Source: Thioalkalivibrio thiocyanodenitrificans ARhD 1 (GTDB lineage: Bacteria; Pseudomonadota; Gammaproteobacteria; Ectothiorhodospirales; Ectothiorhodospiraceae). From it: 64,000 nucleotides of DNA. The stretch's first letter is position 1. Each line of letters starts with the position of its first letter. The stretch is from NCBI RefSeq assembly GCF_000378965.1, contig NZ_KB900536.1, positions 2,729,407 to 2,793,406 on the forward strand, read 5' to 3'. Shown here in pieces: positions 55,384 through 63,891 of the stretch. The notes below the pieces were generated by a model that was not told where the DNA came from, did not search any database, and saw nothing but the letters and a program-made list of their open reading frames with translations. The position numbers and the translations under genes were made by a program.

Positions 55384-57624
55384 TTAGCCGCCGATGGCGC
55401 TGTTGACGTGTTCGGTAAACCGGCCCGCGGGGGAATACCCCACCAGGCGGTAGTTGCGCAGCTCATTTCCGTCGCTGTCGTAGAAGATGATGGCCGGCGG
55501 GCCGAACAGGTTGAAGTGGCGCATCAGCTCCCGGTGGTCCGCGTTGTTGTCGGTGACGTCCGCCTTGAGCAGCCGCGTCCCGGCCAGGGCCTGTATCACC
55601 CCGCGATCCTGGAAGGTGGTGCGCTCCATGCGCACGCAGTCCACGCACCAGTCCGCGTAGAAATCGACCATCACCGGCTGCCCGGTTTCGCGGGCCTGCG
55701 CCACCTCGCGTTCCAGGTCGGCCAGGCTGTCGATCTTGCGGAACTCGAGGCCGACGGCCTGCGCCGTGCCGTTGGCGCTGGTGATGGCTGCGGTGGGCAT
55801 GATGCCGCGCAGCGGCTGGAACACGTCGCGCCCGCCGGAGGCGGAACCGATCATCAGCAGGATGCCCCACACCAGAATCACCAGGCCCAGCCCCTTCCAC
55901 AGGGTCCGCCAGCCGCTGGCGTCCGGCGCCAGGGAATGAAGCGCGCCCATGTAGATGCCGGAGACGATGAACAGGGAACCCCACAGGAACATGGCCACCG
56001 GCATGGGAATGACCCGCTCCAGGAGCCAGATGCCCATACCCAGCAGGGCCACGCCGAACACGGCCTTGACCGCATCCATCCAGCCCCCGGCCCGGGGCAG
56101 GATCTTGCCGCCGGCGGTGCCGATGATCAGCAGCGGCACACCCATGCCCATGGACAGGGCGAACAGGGCCAGACCGCCCAGGAAGGCGTCGCCGGTCTGG
56201 CTGATATAGAGGAGGGCACCGACCAGCGGGGCTGTCACGCAGGGGCCGACGATCAGCGCCGAGAGGAAGCCCATGATGCCGGCGCCGATGAAGGTGCCGC
56301 CTTCCTGGCGGTTGCTGATATTGGACAGCCGGGTCTGGATGCCCGATGGCATCTGCAGGTCGTAGAAACCGAACATGGACATGGCCAGCGCAATGAAGAT
56401 CGCCACGAAGGTGCCGATGATCCAGGGGTTCTGGAAGGCCGCCTGCAGATTGGCGCCCGCAAGGCCGGCGAACACCCCCGCCACCGTGTAGGTGAGCGCC
56501 ATGGCCAGGACGAACACCAGCGAGATGAAAAAGGCCTTTCGGGTGGTGAGGTTCTTCTGCCCGATGATGATGTTGGACAGGATGGGGATCATGGGGAACA
56601 CGCAGGGCGTGAAGGTCAGCAGCAGCCCGAAGCCGAAGAAGGCCAGCGCCACCAGCCAGATGCGCCCGTCGGCCAGCTGCGCGGCGATGCGGTCCTGCTC
56701 GGAAACCGGCGCGGCGGGGATGTCCGCGCGCTCGGCCAGGCCGTCCGTGAACTCGAAGCTCGCCGTCTGGACCAGGGGCGGGTAGCACACGCCGAGGTCC
56801 GCGCAGCCCTGGTAGTCCGCCTCCAGGGTGACCCGGTTGCTGGCGCCGTCCTCACGCAGGATAGGCACCATGATCTCCACTTCATGGCGGTAGGTCTCGG
56901 TGAGTCCGAAAAACTCATCCTCCACCTTTTCGCCTTCAGGCGGATTGACCGGGCCCACCCGGTTGCCCTCACCCTCGATGACCCGGAATCCGAGCTTGTC
57001 CCGGTAGAGGTAATAGCCGTCCGCGATGGTCCAGCGCACCAGCAACGCGTTCCGGCTGATGGGTTCCACCGACAGCTGGAACGCCTTTTCCGGCTCCAGC
57101 AGTTCATCGGCGCCGCCGCCCAGGCTGCCCGCGAGTCGGCTCAGGAGCCCCATCGCCCCGCCGCGTTCCTGTTCCGCGGCGGGTGCCGCGGGTGCGGCGG
57201 GCAGATCCAGGGAGGCGGTCTGGAACAGGGGCGGATAACATACCCCGATGTCGGCACAGCCCTGGGAACGGGCCTTGAGATCGAGGCGGTCCGGCGCGCC
57301 GGAAGAGCGTTCGATGGGCACCTCGATTCGGATGAAGTCGCGGTAGGTTTCCACCCGGCCGAAGAACTCGTCCTCCTTGACGGTGCCGTCGGGGATGCGG
57401 GGCGTGCCCAGTCGGACCCCGTCGGTCTCGGACTCGAAGTCGAACTGCTCCTTGTACATGTAATAGCCGTCGGCAATGCGCCATTCGGCCACCAGGGTGT
57501 CGTCCTGGATGCTCGCCTGGAGGGCAAAGGCCTTTTCCGGCTCCAGCAGTTCATCGTCGCCCAGAAGAGCGAGCGCGGGGGCCGTGAAAAGTACAAGGAT
57601 GAGGGCGAGCAGTCGGTTCATCAT
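55384..57624 (-). CDS. dsbD: Thiol:disulfide interchange protein DsbD with duplicated alpha domain
   Basis: The protein is about 746 residues, against roughly 565-600 normally. After a signal peptide come two successive DsbD-alpha-like domains: each begins 'DELLEPEKAF', contains 'IADGYY', 'EDEFFG' and ends 'GCADxGVCYPPLxQTAS' (about 10-145 and 170-315). Then come eight membrane segments of the beta domain with 'LLTFTPCVFPMIP' and 'LIVGPCVTAPLVGALLYIS', and a C-terminal thioredoxin domain with 'YADWCVDCVRME'. It moves electrons from cytoplasmic thioredoxin to periplasmic partners. The ATG overlaps the cutA stop. Two alpha domains could serve two clients. Confidence 0.95.
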   Translation of the reverse strand: MMNRLLALILVLFTAPALALLGDDELLEPEKAFALQASIQDDTLVAEWRIADGYYMYKEQFDFESETDGVRLGTPRIPDGTVKEDEFFGRVETYRDFIRIEVPIERSSGAPDRLDLKARSQGCADIGVCYPPLFQTASLDLPAAPAAPAAEQERGGAMGLLSRLAGSLGGGADELLEPEKAFQLSVEPISRNALLVRWTIADGYYLYRDKLGFRVIEGEGNRVGPVNPPEGEKVEDEFFGLTETYRHEVEIMVPILREDGASNRVTLEADYQGCADLGVCYPPLVQTASFEFTDGLAERADIPAAPVSEQDRIAAQLADGRIWLVALAFFGFGLLLTFTPCVFPMIPILSNIIIGQKNLTTRKAFFISLVFVLAMALTYTVAGVFAGLAGANLQAAFQNPWIIGTFVAIFIALAMSMFGFYDLQMPSGIQTRLSNISNRQEGGTFIGAGIMGFLSALIVGPCVTAPLVGALLYISQTGDAFLGGLALFALSMGMGVPLLIIGTAGGKILPRAGGWMDAVKAVFGVALLGMGIWLLERVIPMPVAMFLWGSLFIVSGIYMGALHSLAPDASGWRTLWKGLGLVILVWGILLMIGSASGGRDVFQPLRGIMPTAAITSANGTAQAVGLEFRKIDSLADLEREVAQARETGQPVMVDFYADWCVDCVRMERTTFQDRGVIQALAGTRLLKADVTDNNADHRELMRHFNLFGPPAIIFYDSDGNELRNYRLVGYSPAGRFTEHVNSAIGG

Positions 57625-57965
57625 GATGAGGTGCAGTCCTGGATCCAACGGAGGTATGGCGGCAGGCCCTGAGTAATTGGAACCGCAATAATCTCCGGAA
57701 GTTCATAGGGATGCAGTTCCAGCAGGGCGGCCTGGAGCTGGGCATAACCCGTTTCCGTGGTCTTGATCAGTAATACGTGCTCCGGGTCCTGATGGATCTC
57801 CCCCTGCCACTCGTATACAGACGTCCCGGGCGGGAGAATATTCACACAGGCCGCCAGGCGGCGCGCCACCAGCGCCGAAGCCACCGTCCCGGCGCTCTCG
57901 GCGTCGGGCAGCGTGGTGAGTACCAGCAGGGTGCCGGGGGCGTCGTTGCCGGGCCGTTCAGTCAT
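57621..57965 (-). CDS. cutA: Divalent-cation tolerance protein CutA
   Basis: This small trimeric protein has 114 residues. 'TLLVLTTLPDAESAGTVASALVARRLAACVNILPPGTSVYEWQGEI' and 'VLLIKTTETGYAQLQAALLELHPYELPEIIAVPI' are near-diagnostic. It lies between dsbD and the membrane-fusion gene with overlaps on both sides, so it is co-translated. Linked to copper tolerance in E. coli; its true function is unclear. Confidence 0.97.
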   Translation of the reverse strand: MTERPGNDAPGTLLVLTTLPDAESAGTVASALVARRLAACVNILPPGTSVYEWQGEIHQDPEHVLLIKTTETGYAQLQAALLELHPYELPEIIAVPITQGLPPYLRWIQDCTSS

Positions 57966-58761
57966 TGCCCGGTATCAGGGCGGCTCGCTGGCCGGCCCGC
58001 AGATTGTGGTCCGCGGGCGCGGTGAACTGCACCGTCACCGGATATCGCGGCGTCTCAGAGGTCATGTCCAGGGGTTCCAGACCCAGGGCGCGCAGTTTGC
58101 CATCGTAGCGCCGCTCCCCCACGCGCACTTCCACGTTCTGCCCCACGGCGAGACCGGCCAGGCCGTCCTCCTCCACCTGCCCGCGCGCGAGCATGGGTTC
58201 GGCGGAAACCAGCGTCACCATCGGCGTGACCTGCAGTTCATTGTTGACGGTCTGGCCCGCGCGCACGTGCCGGGCCAGCACCAGGGCATCGAAGGGGGCC
58301 CGCACCTGGCTGTACTCCAGATCCAGGCGGGTGCGGGTCAGCCTGGCCCGGGCTGCCACGAACTCCGCATCCGCCATGGCAAACGCGATCTCCGCGAGAC
58401 TCAGGTCCCGCTGGGAGATGAGCGTGCGGTCATACATCTCCTGCTGGCGCTCATACTCCAGTTCCGCCTCGGCACGGGCGATCTCCAGGCGTCGTACCTG
58501 GGCCTCGTCTTCCTCGATCTGCGCGCGGATGCCCCGGTCATCCATTCGTACCAGCACCTCGTTGCGCTTCACCCGCTGGCCCGGCTCGGCGTCGACGCCT
58601 GCCACGACGCCGGAGACCGGAGTGCCCAGTTCCACCCGTTCGGCCCAGTCGAGACGGGCGGGTATCTCCCGGGCGAGGGCCATGGGAGCCGCGAGCCCCA
58701 GGCAGAGGGTCAGGACGGGCAGCAGTACGGTGATCCGGGGTGTGATGGCATGGCTTTGCAT
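57958..58761 (-). CDS. RND/HlyD-type periplasmic adaptor (membrane fusion protein)
   Basis: The gene encodes 267 residues with a signal peptide (about 1-32). The N-terminal 'SGVVAGVDAEPGQRVKRNEVLVRMDD' is the biotinyl-lipoyl half. A coiled-coil hairpin (about 70-140) contains 'QIEEDEAQVRRLEIARAEAELEYERQQEMYDRTLISQRDLSLAEIAFAMADAEFVAARARL'. A beta barrel follows ('LEYSQVRAPFDALVLARHVRAGQTVN'). It is small for the family. It would link an inner-membrane pump to TolC, but no pump gene follows. ATG 58761 is preferred to the longer frame. Confidence 0.88.
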   Translation of the reverse strand: MQSHAITPRITVLLPVLTLCLGLAAPMALAREIPARLDWAERVELGTPVSGVVAGVDAEPGQRVKRNEVLVRMDDRGIRAQIEEDEAQVRRLEIARAEAELEYERQQEMYDRTLISQRDLSLAEIAFAMADAEFVAARARLTRTRLDLEYSQVRAPFDALVLARHVRAGQTVNNELQVTPMVTLVSAEPMLARGQVEEDGLAGLAVGQNVEVRVGERRYDGKLRALGLEPLDMTSETPRYPVTVQFTAPADHNLRAGQRAALIPGND

Positions 58762-58775
58762 GGACGAAGACTCCC

Positions 58776-60107
58776 TCAGGGTGTGCCCATGGCGCGTGTG
58801 GCGTAGACAGGGCTGAAGGCGGGTTGGCCGGTGAGCAGAGCCAGACGCTCCCAGGCCAGCGCCAGTTCGAATTCCGCCTGTGCCGCGAACAGCATGGCGG
58901 CGGACCACTGGGTCATGGAATCGCCCAGGTCCGTCTGCACCTCCAGCTCGTACAGGGCACGGCTGCGGTCAAGGTACAGTTCGCGGTAATCACTCCTCAC
59001 CCGCGCCTGTTCCCGGCGCGTCCTGAGCCGCTGGATCTCGAGCCAGGTCTCCAGCACCGCCTGGCGCAGATCCAGTTCGTGCTGCCGGATCCGGGCATGG
59101 GTGTCGTAGAGTTCCGCCTGCTGCCGGGCCACCGAGGCGTCCACGCGCCGGCCGCTGTACAGGGGGATATCCAGCACCAGCCCTGCTGCCAGCGGGTCGC
59201 GGCTGCCGAGCAGGCGTTCATAATGCGTGGCCTCCACCTCCGCGCTGAGTGTCGGGCGCCGCTCGGCGCGGCTGGCCGCCAGGCGCTGACTGACCGCCTG
59301 GGCCTCCAGGCGCAGGCTGGCCAGCCTGCGGTTGCCCGCTTCTGCCAGGGCGTAGAGTTCGTCCAGGTCGGGCAGTTCCCGGTCATTGCCGGGCAATTCG
59401 GGGCGCAGGAGGTCCGCGGGCACATTCTCCGGGCGATTGAGGGCCATGGCCAGCCGGTTGCGGGCGCTGCGCGTCTCCTGCAGGGAGGCCATGCGCCGCA
59501 GGCGGGTCTCCTGGAAGTGGTCCTCCAGGGCCAGCAGGTCGATATCCGAGACCTGGCCGAGCTCGTTGCGGTGACGGGCCCGGTCGAGTGAGACGAAGGC
59601 GATGGCCATGGCCTCGTTGTCGCGGGTGTAGGCCAGGTCCGCCAGCAGCACCTCGAAGTAGCGGCGCATGATCTCCACGCGCTGGCGTGCCATGAGGCCG
59701 AGATACTGCTCCTCGCTGCTGCGCAGGGCGGTGTCGGCGGCCTCCAGGGCGTGGCTTGTGCGGCCGAAGTCGTAGAGGGGTTTGCTCAGGCGCAGAATGG
59801 CCTGGGAGTCGTTGTGACTCTGGTCCGGGGCCACGTCATTGGGGTCCACCCAACGCGCGTTGAGCCTGAGGCCCACCAACAGGTCGTTGGCGCTGTCGGC
59901 GGCAAGCCGCTCCGCCTCGCCCCGCAGCACATCGGCCCGCCCGCGCGCCACGGCGGGGTGCTCCTCGTCGGCGAACGCCAGGGCGTCCACGAGCGAGAGC
60001 GGCTGTGGCAGGCGGGTCTCGGCCATGGCGACCGACGCCAGCCCCAGGGCCAGTCCGAAAAGCGCGCGCCCCCACGCCCGCCGCATGTGCCCCCCTGCCG
60101 GATTCAT
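58776..60107 (-). CDS. TolC-family outer membrane efflux protein
   Basis: The protein (443 residues, with a signal peptide ending near 'SVAMAE') is a helical outer-membrane channel. It shows two repeats of the OEP pattern with long coiled coils ('LRRMASLQETRSARNRLAMALNRPE', 'LRTRREQARVRSDYRELYLDRSRALYELEVQTDLGDSMTQWSAAMLFAAQAEFELALAWERLALLTG'). 'DIPLYSGRRVDASVARQQAE' is the conserved GG/SG-R block. The ATG overlaps the stop of the SoxW-like gene (ATGA). Together with the adaptor it would make part of a tripartite exporter. Substrate unknown. Confidence 0.88.
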   Translation of the reverse strand: MNPAGGHMRRAWGRALFGLALGLASVAMAETRLPQPLSLVDALAFADEEHPAVARGRADVLRGEAERLAADSANDLLVGLRLNARWVDPNDVAPDQSHNDSQAILRLSKPLYDFGRTSHALEAADTALRSSEEQYLGLMARQRVEIMRRYFEVLLADLAYTRDNEAMAIAFVSLDRARHRNELGQVSDIDLLALEDHFQETRLRRMASLQETRSARNRLAMALNRPENVPADLLRPELPGNDRELPDLDELYALAEAGNRRLASLRLEAQAVSQRLAASRAERRPTLSAEVEATHYERLLGSRDPLAAGLVLDIPLYSGRRVDASVARQQAELYDTHARIRQHELDLRQAVLETWLEIQRLRTRREQARVRSDYRELYLDRSRALYELEVQTDLGDSMTQWSAAMLFAAQAEFELALAWERLALLTGQPAFSPVYATRAMGTP

Positions 60108-60682
60108 TGTCGCGCCTGGGCCTGCCGTTCGCGCTTGTAGCGGTTGAAATTGGTGTCCTTGTGGTGGCCTTCCGCCACGAATTCACCCAGCCACATGAAT
60201 TCCTCCACGCCGGAGGTGGCGCCGGTGAATCGGACGATGGGTTCGCCCTCGGCGTCGTAGAACTGGAATACGGGAGTGGCGCGGACGCGGTTCTCGCGGA
60301 AGGCGAAATCCGCCTGCCGCATGGTCTCGCCCTGGAAGTTGACGACTTCCACGTCACCGCTCACGTCCACGCTCAGGACGCGAAAGTGCTCCCGGTAGTA
60401 GGCCTGGACCTCCGGCTGGTTGAGCACGGTCTGTTTCATGCGGTGGCAGAAGGGGCATTCGTCCATCTCGAAGAAGATCATCAGCGCCTTCTTGTTCTCG
60501 TCGCGGGTGATCTCCAGTTCCTCCCGGAAGTCCCCGAAGGTGGTCTCGAAGAAATGATCGTACGGATCGAGGCCGCCCGCGGCACGTGCCACGGCGCCCA
60601 GCACCAGCGCGGTGGCGAGTGCCAGCGCGAGGGCGGGTCCCCAGCGCCGGGGGTTGGATTCGAACGACTGGACGCGGATCAT
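60104..60682 (-). CDS. soxW: SoxW-like periplasmic thioredoxin
   Basis: This 192-residue secreted thioredoxin has a signal peptide (about 1-36) and the active site 'FFEMDECPFCHRMKQTVLNQPEV' (CPFC at about 76-79), cis-Pro in 'RATPVFQFYD', and ending 'FVAEGHHKDTNFNRYKRER', typical of SoxW. SoxW reduces the SoxYZ carrier and gets electrons from CcdA/DsbD-type proteins. It is upstream of the TolC-MFP-cutA-dsbD-tlpA run in the same direction, so the reductant and its carrier may be co-expressed. No soxXYZAB gene is visible. Confidence 0.85.
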   Translation of the reverse strand: MIRVQSFESNPRRWGPALALALATALVLGAVARAAGGLDPYDHFFETTFGDFREELEITRDENKKALMIFFEMDECPFCHRMKQTVLNQPEVQAYYREHFRVLSVDVSGDVEVVNFQGETMRQADFAFRENRVRATPVFQFYDAEGEPIVRFTGATSGVEEFMWLGEFVAEGHHKDTNFNRYKRERQAQARQ

Positions 60683-60947
60683 GACCTTTTCCTCGGTGGT
60701 GCGTCTTGCGGTGCCAGGGCCTTGCGGCGGCCGTGCCCCCGGATAGAATGCCGGACGCGGTCTTTCCTGTTGCGCTCAGACCGGCGCAGCCGGTGTAGAG
60801 TTCCACAATCCGTTGAGGATTTCCCGCCGTGTGCCGCCTTCCTGGCCGGGACTTGCCCGAAGTCAATGCAAAGGCCGCATAAAATACCTTGAATCGGGTC
60901 CGCGGGCTACCATGGCGGGGCCCTTTGTTCAGTCATGAGGCGAGATC

Positions 60948-61463
60948 ATGAAGGCATGTTTCGATCGTTGCGGATGGTGGTTTGCGGGATGCCTGCTCCT
61001 GCTGCTGGCCGGCCCGCTGGCAGCCGACGCCCCGGACGGCTATCCGTTTGTCAGCTATGACGAAGGTCTCCGCCTGGCGGCCGAACAGGAGCGCTACGTG
61101 TTCATGTATTTCGGACGCTACGGTTGCGGGTGGTGCGAGAAGACCAACAAGGAGAGCTTCTCCGACCCGGATCTCCGGACCCTGTATACGGACAACTACG
61201 TGCTGGTCTATGTGGATGCCGAGAGCGGTCGGCGCATGACGCTGCCGGGCGGCGAGCGGATCACCGAGATGGAACTGGGGGCGCGCATGAACGTGTACGC
61301 CACGCCGGTGTTCGGTTTTCTCCAGCCCGGCGGCGAGACCATCTTCACCGTGCCCGGTTTCAAGACCGCGGATGAGTTTCGCGATTACCACCGTTTCGTG
61401 GCCGGCGGGCATTACCGGGAGCAGGGGCTGTTCGAGTTCCTGGCGGCGGGCGGGTCCCGATGA
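60948..61463 (+). CDS. Second SoxW-like periplasmic thioredoxin-fold protein
   Basis: This 171-residue protein has a signal peptide (about 1-27) and a thioredoxin fold with CGWC in 'FMYFGRYGCGWCEKTNKESFSD' (about 60-63), cis-Pro in 'YATPVFGFLQPGG', and the ending 'DYHRFVAGGHYREQGLFEFLA', which parallels SoxW endings. It is divergent from soxW and overlaps the next gene by four bases (ATGA). It is probably a periplasmic disulfide reductase; the partner is unknown. Confidence 0.85.
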   Translation: MKACFDRCGWWFAGCLLLLLAGPLAADAPDGYPFVSYDEGLRLAAEQERYVFMYFGRYGCGWCEKTNKESFSDPDLRTLYTDNYVLVYVDAESGRRMTLPGGERITEMELGARMNVYATPVFGFLQPGGETIFTVPGFKTADEFRDYHRFVAGGHYREQGLFEFLAAGGSR

Positions 61464-62662
61464 GGGGGCTGTGGCTGATGGCGGCGGCTGTGCTGGCCGC
61501 GCCCCTGCAGGCCCAGTGGCAGTTCGGTGAGCCCCGGTGGCCCGGAGGGGAACCCCGTGCCGGCATTTTCCACCAGCTCGACGGCACGGCGAGGCGGCAC
61601 GTCGCGGTCGACGAGGGTCACGCGGCCGTTGTGTGGTCCGACAACCGCGACGGCGGGTACCAGGTTCGCGCTGCGTTCCGCCCCTTGTCGGACGGCGGAG
61701 CCTTCGGCGATGTGGAAACCCTGAGCGAGGGCGACGAGGCCTACCACCCGGTGGTGGTGGCCCTGGGTGACGGGCGGTTCGGCTTCGCCTGGGAGCAGGA
61801 TGAGCGCGTCTGGATGCGGATTGCCGGGCCGGGCGGGGCGGGCCCCGCGGTGCGGGTGGACGAGGCCGAATCCACACAGCCGGCTCTTGGGGCGCATCCG
61901 GAGCACGGCGTGGTGGCTGCGTGGACGCGGCGCGAGAACGGCGTGTTGCGGGTGGTGTCGGCGCCGGTCGCCGTGGATGCGGACGCCGTGGTGCGCATCG
62001 GCGAGGCCGCGCCCGTGGATCCGGAGCCCGCCGCGCGCGACCAGATCTATCCCACCGTGGCGGTGACCCACGCCGGTGTGGTGGTGGCCTGGGAGGATCG
62101 TCGCGAGGGACACACCCGCCTGCACTATGTATTTCGTGCCCATGATGGCGACTTCGGATCGTTGCAGGATCTCAACGACCGCCGCGAAGGTCCCCGAAGC
62201 CAGATCTACGGTGCCGGCTCGGGGGTCACGCGGGTGGCCCTGGCGGCCCGGGGTGACCGGGTGGCGGCGGTATGGATGGACAAGCGTGATTATCAGTCCG
62301 GCTACGACGTGTTCTCGGCCCTGAGCGACGACGGCGGCCGCAGCTTCGGCGCCAACGAGATGGTGCAGGATCTGTTCGGTGCCGAAATCCCCCAATGGCA
62401 TCCCGCCATCGCCGTGGATCCCGATGGTCTGCCCGTGGCCCTGTGGGACGACCCCCGGGAAGACACTCCCGATGTCTGGATGTCCTGGCGGGCGTCCGGC
62501 GGATGGAGCGACGACGTGGAAGTGGCGCCCGCCTACGGCCCCGGCGCCCATACCCGCCCCGCCGCCGCCTTCGGCCCCGACGGGCGGCTGCATATTGTCT
62601 GGACTTCGCGAACAGAGGACGGCCTGAGCCGTCTCGGCTACGTGGAAGCAGAAAGTCACTAG
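61460..62662 (+). CDS. Secreted beta-propeller protein, BNR/sialidase-like fold, unknown function
   Basis: A 400-residue protein with a signal peptide ending at LQAQ (about 19). The rest holds about six repeats of the pattern 'xxAVxWxDxRDGxxxV' (for example 'HAAVVWSDNRDGGYQVRA', 'GVVVAWEDRREGHTRLHYV', 'RVAAVWMDKRDYQSGYDVF', 'LPVALWDDPREDTPDVWMSW'), as in exo-alpha-sialidase-type propellers. The FRIP and full Asp-box catalytic set are not seen, so enzymatic activity is doubtful. Translational coupling to the SoxW-like gene suggests the two proteins work together in the periplasm. Confidence 0.75.
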   Translation: MRGLWLMAAAVLAAPLQAQWQFGEPRWPGGEPRAGIFHQLDGTARRHVAVDEGHAAVVWSDNRDGGYQVRAAFRPLSDGGAFGDVETLSEGDEAYHPVVVALGDGRFGFAWEQDERVWMRIAGPGGAGPAVRVDEAESTQPALGAHPEHGVVAAWTRRENGVLRVVSAPVAVDADAVVRIGEAAPVDPEPAARDQIYPTVAVTHAGVVVAWEDRREGHTRLHYVFRAHDGDFGSLQDLNDRREGPRSQIYGAGSGVTRVALAARGDRVAAVWMDKRDYQSGYDVFSALSDDGGRSFGANEMVQDLFGAEIPQWHPAIAVDPDGLPVALWDDPREDTPDVWMSWRASGGWSDDVEVAPAYGPGAHTRPAAAFGPDGRLHIVWTSRTEDGLSRLGYVEAESH

Positions 62663-62702
62663 AGGCAAGACACAAGATGCAGGATTCAAGAGGCAGGACA
62701 CG
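62663..62702. repeat. Heptamer array AGGCAAG-ACACAAG-ATGCAGG-ATTCAAG-AGGCAGG
   Basis: Degenerate purine-rich 7-base units start right at the stop codon of the beta-propeller gene. Confidence 0.8.
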
Positions 62703-62826
62703 GCCTTGCAATAGGGGCCTGCAGCCCCCACCCTCCTACTGACGGCCATTCCCGGTCCGTACGACCCCGAGGCGCCTCGTGGTGCCCCGGGGTTTATTCA
62801 TCCTTCCACCTTCATCGTTGTCGCCA

Positions 62827-63309
62827 ATGCGCTCATTCCCCGTCCTCGCCCTGCTGTTCCTTGCCGTGCCCCTGCTGGAGATCTTCCTGTTCATCCAGGT
62901 GGGCGGCTGGATCGGGGCCTGGCCCACCATCGGGCTGGTGGTGCTCACGGCCATTGCCGGGGCGTTCCTCCTGCGTTGGCAGGGCCTGGCCACCCTGGGT
63001 CGGGTACGCCGCAGCCTGGACCAGGGGCAGATCCCGGCGCGGGACATGCTGGAGGGTGTGTTCCTGGTGTTCGGCGGGGCGCTGTTGCTGACGCCGGGCT
63101 TTTTCACCGATGCGGTCGGATTTGCATGCCTGCTGCCTCCCACCCGCCGGCTCATGGCGGTCTGGCTGATGTCGAAGGGGGTGTTCATCGTGCGTTCGTC
63201 CCGGGGCGGTCCGCCCCCCGGCGGCCCCGCCGGCCCCCGGCCCGGCGGCGGGCGTACCATCGAGGGGGAGTATTCAAAGGATGAAGGGGGAAGGATGAAG
63301 GACGAGTAA
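62827..63309 (+). CDS. fxsA: FxsA-family membrane protein
   Basis: A protein of 160 residues with three to four hydrophobic segments, starting MRSFPVLALLFLAVPLLEIFLFI. It matches FxsA with 'EIFLFIQVGGWIGAWPTIGLVVLTAIAGAFLLRWQGLATLGRVRRSL' and 'MLEGVFLVFGGALLLTPGFFTDAVGFACLLPPTR'. The Gly/Pro-rich tail ends 'KDEGGRMKDE', encoded by GGATGAA heptamer units, so the last part is repeat-derived. The E. coli homologue overcomes phage T7 exclusion when overproduced. It is upstream of groES, as often seen. Confidence 0.92.
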   Translation: MRSFPVLALLFLAVPLLEIFLFIQVGGWIGAWPTIGLVVLTAIAGAFLLRWQGLATLGRVRRSLDQGQIPARDMLEGVFLVFGGALLLTPGFFTDAVGFACLLPPTRRLMAVWLMSKGVFIVRSSRGGPPPGGPAGPRPGGGRTIEGEYSKDEGGRMKDE

Positions 63310-63310
63310 G

Positions 63311-63393
63311 TGCGAAGTGGGAATTGGGAAGTGCGAATGGTCCTCAATTCCTACTTCCCGATTCCTACTTCCCAATTCCTACCTCCCAATTCG
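63311..63393. repeat. Heptamer array forming inverted repeat upstream of groES
   Basis: The left part is GTGCGAA-GTGGGAA-TTGGGAA-GTGCGAA. The right part is CAATTCC-TACTTCC-CGATTCC-TACTTCC-CAATTCC-TACCTCC. It ends a few bases before the groES -35. Confidence 0.88.
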
Positions 63394-63395
63394 AC

Positions 63396-63423
63396 TTGAC
63401 ATCCCCCGCTTCGTCACTATTAT
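63396..63423 (+). promoter_or_regulatory. Sigma-70-type promoter of groESL
   Basis: TTGACA (63396-63401), 16-base spacer, TATTAT (63418-63423). Confidence 0.8.
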
Positions 63424-63449
63424 TGGCACTCACCTGGGGTGAGTGCTAA
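63423..63449. promoter_or_regulatory. CIRCE element, HrcA operator of groESL
   Basis: TTGGCACTC-N9-GAGTGCTAA, one base off the TTAGCACTC-N9-GAGTGCTAA consensus. It starts at the end of the -10, so HrcA would block initiation when cold and release on heat stress. Confidence 0.93.
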
Positions 63450-63509
63450 CAGGCCTCACCCGGCGCTGAAAATACAATCAACCCCCTGATTTTCAAGGAG
63501 CTCACACTC

Positions 63510-63800
63510 ATGAATATCCGTCCGTTGCATGATCGCGTGATCATCAAGCGCATGGAGGAAGAACGTACCACCGCTGGTGGCATCGTGATCCCCGATTCCG
63601 CCGCCGAGAAACCGATCCGTGGTGAGGTCCTGGCCGTGGGCAAGGGCAAGATCATGGACAACGGCGAGACGCGCCCCCTGGACGTCAAGGTGGGCGACAA
63701 GGTGTTGTTCGGAAAGTACTCCGGCACCGAGATCAAGGTCGACGGCGAGGACGTTCTCGTGATGCGCGAGGAAGACGTCATGGCCGTATTCGAGGGCTGA
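63510..63800 (+). CDS. groES: Co-chaperonin GroES
   Basis: A 96-residue heptameric lid of GroEL, starting [20 protein letters not shown]. It has the mobile loop '[21 protein letters not shown]' and ends '[11 protein letters not shown]'. Length and sequence are standard. First gene of the groESL operon after a CIRCE operator. Confidence 0.99.
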   Translation: MNIRPLHDRVIIKRMEEERTTAGGIVIPDSAAEKPIRGEVLAVGKGKIMDNGETRPLDVKVGDKVLFGKYSGTEIKVDGEDVLVMREEDVMAVFEG

Positions 63801-63891
63801 TCCCTCAAGCAAGGCCGAATTTTCCTGACGGGACGGACCGCCCCACGGTTCGCCCCATGACAGAACCGAACCTGAAAGAGGAAGCACACCA

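Noticed and set aside
55375-57672. Open frame of about 765 codons on the plus strand
   Set aside because: It is antisense to dsbD, very rich in His, Gln, Gly and Arg, and has no family-like motif; it is a shadow of the GC-rich codon pattern.
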